Shown one piece after another: positions 56,766-64,000 of a DNA stretch of 64,000 nt; positions within the stretch are counted from its first letter, which is position 1, and every line of letters starts with the position of its first letter. The stretch is taken from positions 146,841,165-146,905,164 of the forward strand of contig NC_051063.1 in NCBI RefSeq assembly GCF_004664715.2. Direction: 5' to 3'. Source of the DNA: Peromyscus leucopus (taxonomy: Eukaryota > Chordata > Mammalia > Rodentia > Cricetidae). The translations under genes and the position numbers were made by a program. The notes below the pieces were generated by a model that made no database searches, was not told the DNA's origin, and saw only the letters and a program-made list of their open reading frames with translations.

Positions 56766-57464
56766 ATGTTACTGCCTGCCAGCCAGAGTTTGCTCTAAGG
56801 AAGAAGGTCTGTGCTGGAAAACTGTGTGGCAACCACAGACCAGGGTTGGTCCATCTTGGGCAGCCACGCTCTAAAACCCCAGCAGTGTGGGGACAACTCC
56901 CAAGGAGCTGTGGATGCAGGTTGCTCGGCTGTTCCGTTTATGCCTGGGGACGCAGGTGTCAACTCTGTGGAGTGTTGTCCATGAGGACAGGTTGGGTCCC
57001 TCAGTTTTACATCCCAGCCACGTTGTAATCATCCACCAGTGCCATCTCAAACCCACGAGTGAAACCCATCAACTTCGATTGTTGCTGGTTCAGAAGCCCC
57101 CCGATCTTGGCCTGTGTAGCATCCTTGCTTTGGGTTCGGGAAGGTGGATGACCAATCCACGTTAGTGAAAGTTAGCCAGACTCGGTTTTTGTTGTTTGAC
57201 TTGAGGGTGTTGATCTCTGAAGACATGGAGAGAAGGAAGAGTAACTGATCTTATGTGTTTTCCCTGACAACACAGTCAGGATTCGCTCACCAATGCCACA
57301 CATCTGGGAAATGTGTGTTAGGCAACTTTGTTCTCATGTGAACATTATAGGTTGCATAGACTTACACACATGGTGTAGCTGAATGCACCCCTAGACTGTT
57401 GGGTATCCCTCTCTCCGTGTGCATGTATGTATAGAGTTACATTTTGTCTAGATAAATGTAAATG

Positions 57465-57507
57465 TATGTATATATATATACATATATATATATATGTATA
57501 TATATCC
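57465..57507. repeat. (TA)n-rich microsatellite
   Basis: TA repeats interrupted by tgta and cata. Confidence 0.9.
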
Positions 57508-58189
57508 CATACACAAACACACATTTATGGTATAGTGTGTCCCTCCTATGGCCACACCAAATACAATAAGAATAGTGAGGAAAGAAGATGATATAACCAA
57601 GAGATGCAGGGAGCATGAGCTCTACGAGCCGTTGCTGTGGTGAGAACTTGTTTACAGGGCTTTCATGCAGCTGGGCGTGTACTACAGTACAGGCATACAG
57701 CATGGTAGAGTAGGTATATGGAACAGCAACGGTGAGTCATTGTTCCCATCACGTCACCAGGCAGGATGGAGTGCTGTGCTTTGCAGGAGATTCACCTGCA
57801 CCTGCATCATCACAGACACGTGAACGGCACGTTACCATCCCACGTTAACATGGTTTTGGTGACACTGGGAGACAGGGATTCTTCAGCCGTATTATCGTCT
57901 CATGGCCCAGCATTGTTGAGTGTCGGCCATCATGGCCATGATCATCAATCAATGACCAAAGCACCTCATGACCACACTTCAGAACTTACTGTTTGAATCT
58001 GTAATATAATCACATGATTAAAAAATCTTAAGTATCAGTCTTCAGCTCTTAGTTTTCCTTCTTCCAGAATTTCAGAATTTATTTTACTGTAAGCAAGTAA
58101 AACAAAAGTAGACTCTTATCATTTTCCTTTTTTTATACAGAATATAGTTAATTGCAAATGCTTGTCTGGGTTTCACCTATTTCTTTCAT

Positions 58190-58345
58190 ACATTTGTACA
58201 TTTGATGTTCTTTTTGACAACTGTATAGTATTCTGCAGACTATATGTACCACATTTTCTATAGGCAATCTTTTGTTAATAGACTTTGGGCTATTCCTAAT
58301 ATTTACTATAAGAAATAATCCTGGCTGTCTATTCCCGTGATAATA
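58190..58345 (-). mobile_element. Ancient L1-like fragment, antisense
   Basis: ctgtatagtattctgcagac, tatgtaccacattttctata and gggctattcctaatatttac follow the reversed L1 ORF2-end order (also seen in the 22.8-23.5 kb copy) but are much diverged. Confidence 0.45.
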
Positions 58346-60179
58346 AGTCTGTCTATACAGTAAATTCCAAAGTGTTATGACAAAAGGCACATGCTTCTCA
58401 AAATCAGACAGATGTTGCCAAATGGCCTCCAAGAATGAGTATTCTCTTGCCTCACAACTTCAACCGTGTTTAGTCTTGCCCGTTTTCCCATAGGCCAGAC
58501 AATAGTGTTTGCCCCCAAATTTGGGGGTTCTCCTAATTTCCTATGTGAAAAGTTGTCTCTGTGTAGACCCTTGGTTATAGCATAACAAGCATGTGCTCCA
58601 TCACTGAGCTGTGCCCCAGCACCCGGTACCTCTTCGATGTGAGTGGGCATATTCTCTCCTAGTGAGTCAGGCAGGGTGGAGTTTGGCAGTGGAAGAAGAG
58701 TGGGTTTTATGTCCTGCTGGAGTCCTCTCTCCATATCCTTTGCCCGTCAATTCCAAGGAACTCTTTGACCTTTTCTTAGGAGTTTCAAAGCACCCCTCCT
58801 GTAGACGGTGGGTCTGGTTAACTCACAAGATGCCCTGTCAAATTCCACGAGATCACAGAAACTGAAATGGAAACTTTCAATGTTCACAGGGCTATAAGAA
58901 GGAAAAAAATCTGTTTTTTTTTTAAAACCTGCTTTATTAAATGAATTTCCAAATATAAAATTAATATGAATAAATAAAAGGCCTACCAAAGGAAGCTTTA
59001 AACTCTGAGCATGAGAACTATCTAAAAAAAATCAAATACTGTCATAGTTAGGGTGGCTTAATATCAATGATCCCTTTTCAACTCATATTCCTTTGACTTA
59101 ATACTATTGATTCCTTTTTAAAACCATAGTCCTTCTTCTATGTATCAAAACTCATACTGAGGAATAGGTTGCCGGTTGTGGAAGACTAATCTTTGCACAA
59201 ATCTCGGGCCTTTGTCCACCCGTTGAATAAACACATACAAGCATTATCAATATTCTCTTAATATTGTCAGTTCCCAATAAATTGGTATCGCAATTCAGGG
59301 CAAGAGCAATTAAAATACAAACAGGACTTCTTTGGGGAGCATGAAAAAATATACTAAATTTTATCTAGAAAATAAAGCCATCAGAATAGCTGGGAAAATC
59401 CAAATAGGGAGGGGCTAGGGGGAGGGAGCAGTTTGCTACAATGTCACCACCATGAAGCAGGACCAGAGAGGACAGGAGAAAGCTAGGAACCAAAGGCCAG
59501 CTCGGAGCGAGTCAGGATGCACACCACTTTGCTTTGCTGGCTTTGTTTGCCAGTGGCACAAGATGCCATGTTGTTTCCTCAGATCTGTGCAGAGGTCAAT
59601 TTCAGAGTAATCAAATATTTAGGTGTAAATTTTAACCGACGTCTAGGAAAGTTACTGAATTAAAACGGTTTTGGAGTGAGGTGTTTTTGTCAAAGCATAA
59701 CACAAAACCTGGGCATGATGGGAGAGAAAACTAAGGACCCTGGCCATGTACGGTAAGCACTGATTTGCCGCAAATCACTTTTCTGTGTGCCAACTGCCAG
59801 AATGAACCGGTTTCCACACATTAGCAGAGAGCTAACTTCATCGTCTGGAAAGAACACTTGGGAACCGGGGTGGAAAAGGGTGTTCCGGTGTTTACATTGA
59901 TGAAGGACATTAGGAGTGAGGAGTTACTCTACTTCACAGACAAAACACCAAGCCAAACCAAACAGAAATGATCAATAAACACTGAAAACTGGCAGGTGTC
60001 ATTCTATGAAACAAATGCCCATCCAGTCTCTCGATTGGACATGCATATCCCTTGGCTTTACAGATACTTAATAGGATAGGGAAGTTTATTATCTAACATA
60101 ATGAGGGTGTGATTTTATTTAGCCTTAGATTTTTTTCAGCTGATACTAACATAATTTTATAATTAATGGTTGTGCTGTG

Positions 60180-60520
60180 GTTTAGATATGAAATGGTCTC
60201 TGTAGACTCATGTGTTTGGCCACTCGGCCTCCAGCTTATTGAACTGAGAAGGTTGTGGAACCATTAGGAGATGGAGTCTGTCTGGAGGAAGTGAGTCACT
60301 GGGTGGGACTTGAGGTGTTACAGCCTGGTTGAACGTGCTGTCCGCTCTGTTTCCTGACTATGGGCACATGGGATCAGCCACCTCCGGTTCCTGCTTCCAT
60401 GCCTTCTCCACAATGGTGTGCTACCTCCCTTCAAACTGTAAGCCAAACCAACCCTCCCACCCTTAAATTGCGTGTCGTTGGGTGTTTGATGTTAGAGTAA
60501 CAAGGACAATAGTTAATATA
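60180..60520. mobile_element. Possible old DNA-transposon-type repeat (MER/hAT-like)
   Basis: ggtttagatatgaaatggtc, gtggaaccattaggagatgg, ctggaggaagtgagtcactg and aaactgtaagccaaaccaac resemble a mammalian-wide repeat shared with the family at 60606. Family not assigned. Confidence 0.4.
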
Positions 60521-60554
60521 AGTTGACTAGTATGGACTTTGTGAAAAACTTGTA

Positions 60555-60605
60555 GGTTTGTTTTTGTTTTTGTTTTTGAGACAGAGAACTTGCTCTGTAG
60601 ACTAC
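60555..60605 (-). repeat. B1 fragment, antisense
   Basis: gtttttgtttttgagacaga followed by acttgctctgtagac: only the 3' end of a B1, cut off at the next repeat. Confidence 0.5.
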
Positions 60606-60890
60606 TGCTTAGTGTTTTGTTGCTGTGACAGGATACCATGACCAAGGGCAACAACTCTTATAAACAGAAACATTTAATTGGGGGCTTGCTTACAGTTTCA
60701 GAGGCTTAGTCCTGAAACTGTAACTGGAGAAACAGCTGAGAGTTACATCCTGATCTACGGGCAGAGAGGGAGACAACTGGGTCTAACATGGATTTTTGAA
60801 ACCTCAAAGCCCACCCCCAGGGACACACTTCCTCCCACAAGATCAGATGACTTCAAAGCACACATAATGGCCGTGCTGAAGCTCGTCGGT
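60606..60890. repeat. Rodent interspersed repeat (same family type as 10.3-11.1 kb), internally deleted
   Basis: gttttgttgctgtgacagga, accatgaccaagggcaacaa, aaacatttaattgggggctt, gagttacatcctgatctacg and cacacttcctcccacaagat follow a common rodent repeat (URR1/hAT-like or L1 3'-end). The central part is missing. Confidence 0.55.
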
Positions 60891-61009
60891 TGTGGTTCCA
60901 CATTATTTGTACTTTGTCTCACCTGCCTTTTTATCTCATCTGCATTATCACTGACAATACAAATGTCAAGGAGCTTTGCCCTATATTCCTTCTAGAAGTT
61001 CTGAAACTT

Positions 61010-61600
61010 TCAAATATTTAAGTCTTTAATCTATTTCAAGTTGAGTTTGGGACATTGTGTAACATACGGGTCCAAGTTCACTCTTTTTTATAATTAGATA
61101 TTCGGTTTTCCCAGTACATTTTGTTAAAGGGACCGTCTTTCCGTCTTTGTACACTCTAGGTGCCTTGCCAAAAATTAGTTGATTGTGTATGTGCAGGTTT
61201 TATTCTGGACTCTCTGTTCTGTGCCACGTGTATGTGTCTTCGTGAATGATAGAAGCATACTGTTTTGATTACTGCAGCTTTGTGGTATAGTTTGTAACCA
61301 GCAAGTGTAATGCTTTGAGTTTTGTTCTTCCACAAGACTCTTTTAGCTATTTGGGGGGTTGGAGTTTTAATTAGTTTTAGGAGGTTTTGTTATTGTTTGT
61401 TTGTTGTTTGTTTTCTATTCCTGTGTGAAGTGCTGCTGGATTTTGATAGATGCTGCACTGAATCTCAAGGTCACTTTGAATAGTCTAGAAATTTTTACAG
61501 TATCAATTCTTCCAGTCCAAGAGTATGATACACCATTCTGTTTGTGTCTTCTTTGATTTCTTGCATGCACTTTGCAATAGGTCTTTTAATGTCTGGTGTT
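61010..61600 (-). mobile_element. L1 ORF2 segment, antisense (left half of an interrupted copy)
   Basis: The + strand follows the reversed L1 ORF2 order: ttaatctatttcaagttgag, ttttcccagtacattttgtt, tactgcagctttgtggtata, ctgcactgaatctcaaggtc, tatcaattcttccagtccaa. Decayed, no open frame. It continues at 62155 after an inserted element. Confidence 0.85.
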
Positions 61601-61601
61601 A

Positions 61602-62149
61602 TGTGACAGTTTCCTCTGAGATTGAAACATTCCATCCTGCAGGGAAGGGCCTTAAGCATGAAGGTACACAACTCAAAACATCTTCAGGAAGTCCCTGAAA
61701 GTGACCAGATTCACTAACCCCCTCCCTGCCAGAATAAACAGTAAGAGGCTGGGAGTCTCCCTCAAACAGAAGAAAGCTGAGCCTAGAAAACCCTGAGAAC
61801 AGACAAGCTGTCTGGAAGGAGCAGAAACCAGCCAGGATGCCTGGCAGAGGTTTACAACAGCTAAGGCACCTGGAAAGGACACTCTCCAGCCTGCTGGCTG
61901 CCTGCAGACTATGCAGTCTGCTCCAGGTTCCCAGCTCTTATGAGCTGTCACCCGTGCTGGGGTGGGTTTTGATGATGCAGCTGTCTTTGAGTCATTTCTT
62001 CTCCTGTAAGTAACCCTTCGCCCATATTCCTAAAATATCTCACTGGTTCACCAAGCTGGACTTGGGTGATATCCAGCCTGTCGTGGGATCCCTGTCTGGG
62101 GTGGATAGATTTGTGTGTTGTGTCTCCCCAGGAAAAGTTTTGTCTCACA
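61602..62149. mobile_element. Solo-LTR-like insertion inside L1
   Basis: About 550 bp between the two L1 halves, starting tgtgacagtttcctctgag and ending tgtctcaca (TG...CA ends), with an aataaa at 61733-61738. Size and ends suit a solo LTR of a rodent ERV; no clear target-site duplication was seen and the family is unknown. Confidence 0.45.
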
Positions 62150-62154
62150 ACAAC

Positions 62155-62960
62155 TTGGGTTAACTTACTAAGCATTTTTGTAGTTTTTGTAAGTGAGGGT
62201 GTGTCTTTTTTTTTTTTTCTCTGTATAACAGCCCTGGCTGTACTGGAACTCCCGCTGTGGACAAGGCTGGCCTTGAACTCACAAAGATCTGCCTGCCTCT
62301 GTCTCCCAAGTGCTGGGATCAAAGGCGTGCGCCACCGCCCGGCAGTGAGAGTGTTTCTTGAATTCATTTTCTAATAGTCCATGTTATTGTGCAGAAATGC
62401 AGGGGATTATTGTATGTGGATCTTGTGTCCTCTAACTATGCTGGATCTTTTGTTAGCTCTAATGGTTTGTCATCTACAGAGATCATTTAAATCCTTCTTG
62501 ATCTGGGTGCCGTTTATTTCTTATTCTCCCCCAATTGATCTGGCTAGGGCTGCCAGTACTACTGTGAATAGAAGTGGCGAGACTCGATGTCTCATTCCTA
62601 GTGGTAGAGCATTGAGTATGATGAAAACGGCGGCCTTGCTGTCTGTGGCCTTTATTGTGTTGAGGTTCTTTGCTTCTATACCTAGCTCCTTGTCAGTTTT
62701 TACCCTGAAAATACATCGCACATTGTCTGATGGTTTTGATGTGTCCACTGAGATGATCTGTCAATGTGTGCCACTGTTATCATTTAGCACATGTAGAGTT
62801 ATTCTTACACCCAAGGATAAATTTCACTCTCGGTTGGTCATGGTGTGTGATCTTTTTTATGTGCTGCTGAATTCAGTTTACAGGTATTTGGTGGAGAACA
62901 TTTGCACCTACAATCATCCTGTTTATTGACCTGTAATGTCCCCTTTTATTAATTGGTCCA
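62155..62960 (-). mobile_element. L1 ORF2 segment, antisense (right half), split again by a B1
   Basis: tttttgtaagtgagggtgtg before the B1 and gagtgtttcttgaattcatt after it, then gctctaatggtttgtcatct, gccgtttatttcttattctc, gtgaatagaagtggcgagac and atgtgctgctgaattcagtt: the reversed reverse-transcriptase region of L1, in the order that continues from 61600. A 182-codon + strand frame here is only the antisense of L1. Confidence 0.88.
62208..62343 (-). repeat. B1 SINE, antisense, nested in L1
   Basis: T-run, gtataacagccctggctgta, gacaaggctggccttgaact and gtgcgccaccgcccggc. Flanks agtgagggtgtgtctt (62192-62207) and agtgagagtgtttctt (62344-62359) form a 16-bp duplication with two mismatches. Confidence 0.9.
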
Positions 62961-64000
62961 TTGACAATTTCCTATGTGTATATAATAGTCTGGTCACCCA
63001 CTGCTCTCTCTATCCTCTTCCCACCCCGCCAGCTCCTCTCCTCTCACCAAGTTCCAGTCCCACATTCATGCCCTGTCTGTGCGTTACCACGTGACCCACT
63101 GGGCTTAACCGGGGCCACCCCATGGTTGTGAAGCTAGTCACTGAACTTTGAGTAACCCACCTGTGACAGCATCACTAAAAACAATGGCTTCCTCTCTTTA
63201 AACAGCCCTCTCCTGGCCTTATGGAAGGTGACCCATGGGCTTCTCCCCATCTATGGCCCAATGTTTAGGGCCCCGTCTTCTGCAGACCCTATGGAGGCAA
63301 TTCCAGTTGCCTGAGTTCTGAGTGCCACAGCCGAGACATGCCGGCAAGGGGACATTTCACAGCCCTCCTCCCCATCATCCAGTTCCTCCATCCTTTCTAA
63401 CCCCTTTCCCGTGTTCCCTGAGCCGTGGAAGAGGTGATCTCGAGCGTCTCATTTAAGGCTGAACAGTCCACAGTTACTTTTCTCGGGGCTCTGGCGGGCC
63501 TTGAGTCTTGGCATTAACCACCCTTCACTGAGAAGAGGTTTCTTTGATGGAGGCTGAGGGCAGCACTAGTCCCCAGGCCGATGGACAGTGAGCTCCGGTA
63601 ATTTTATTTTCTTGTGGTGCCCTTGTAGGATCCTGGCAGGCCAGTCTCATAACGTGAGTTTGAAAATCTCCCATCCTCTTCAGTGTTTGGACAGTTTTGG
63701 AAGTACTGTCTGTCATCAATTCTTTTTTTTTTTTTTTGGCCCTGGTGTGGACCCGTGTCAGCTCTGTGTGCTACCTGCTTAGTCTCTGTGAGTCCATATG
63801 AGCTTTGCTCAGTTGATTCAGAGGGCCTTGCTCTCCTGGTGTCCTCTATCCCCTCTGGTTCTCACACTCTTTCTGAATTCTCTCTCACAGTGAAAGAAAA
63901 AATACCTTTGACCTTTCACTTTTAGCCTATGCCTGTATCTTGGGGGAGCAGCGTGTTTCCTATTTTTACCTACTAGGGTTTTCTCTACCTTCTGATTGGA

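Noticed and set aside
56363..56832. Ser/Leu/Cys/Val-rich frames, - strand
   Set aside because: Translation of the GACA/GA simple repeat.
62381..62929. 182-codon frame on the + strand
   Set aside because: It is the antisense strand of an L1 ORF2 reverse-transcriptase segment, not a host gene.

Overview
The window is mammalian nuclear DNA from a rodent. It carries B1, B2/B3, B4 and ID-type SINEs and L1 copies throughout. One B1 subtype at about 10.5-10.9 kb reads like those I associate with cricetid rodents (deer mice, hamsters, voles); that taxonomic call is inference from memory, not a search. No prokaryotic, plasmid or CRISPR-like features are present.

From 1 to about 35.2 kb lies nearly all of ALDH1A3 (retinaldehyde dehydrogenase 3) on the + strand. 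All 13 coding exons can be placed with GT/AG borders. The window opens inside exon 1, with 16 coding bases missing; the exon lengths then add up to a 512-residue protein without frameshift or internal stop. Asn181, Lys204, Glu280, Cys314 and Glu411 of the NAD-dependent aldehyde dehydrogenase mechanism are all encoded. The stop codon is at 33258-33260, followed by a 3' UTR of about 1.8-1.9 kb with two AATAAA signals.

After a gap of about 2.5 kb, which holds a very strong G-quadruplex motif, a GC-rich CpG island at about 37.6-38.3 kb contains a perfect splice donor. I read this as the promoter and non-coding exon 1 of LRRK1, also on the + strand. The first LRRK1 coding exon is at 43616-43712 and encodes a start beginning [16 protein letters not shown]. 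The rest of the window is intron: no further LRRK1 coding exon was found up to 64 kb.

From about 39 kb onward the sequence is dominated by repeats: several long microsatellites, a (GAAA)n polypurine block, an ERV-LTR-like segment, a 5S rRNA-derived pseudogene, and at 61.0-63.0 kb an antisense L1 ORF2 interrupted by an LTR-like segment and a B1. Several SINE and LINE insertions keep visible target-site duplications.

The two genes do not form a pathway. ALDH1A3 makes retinoic acid in the cytosol and LRRK1 is a large ROCO-family kinase; they are simply adjacent, head-to-tail neighbours. I found no new biological system. The most unusual items are a B1-B1 dimer within a single target-site duplication, a B1 inserted 41 bp before an ALDH1A3 splice acceptor, the intergenic G-quadruplex, three AGGTCA half-sites inside a SINE in ALDH1A3 intron 9, and the nested L1/LTR/B1.
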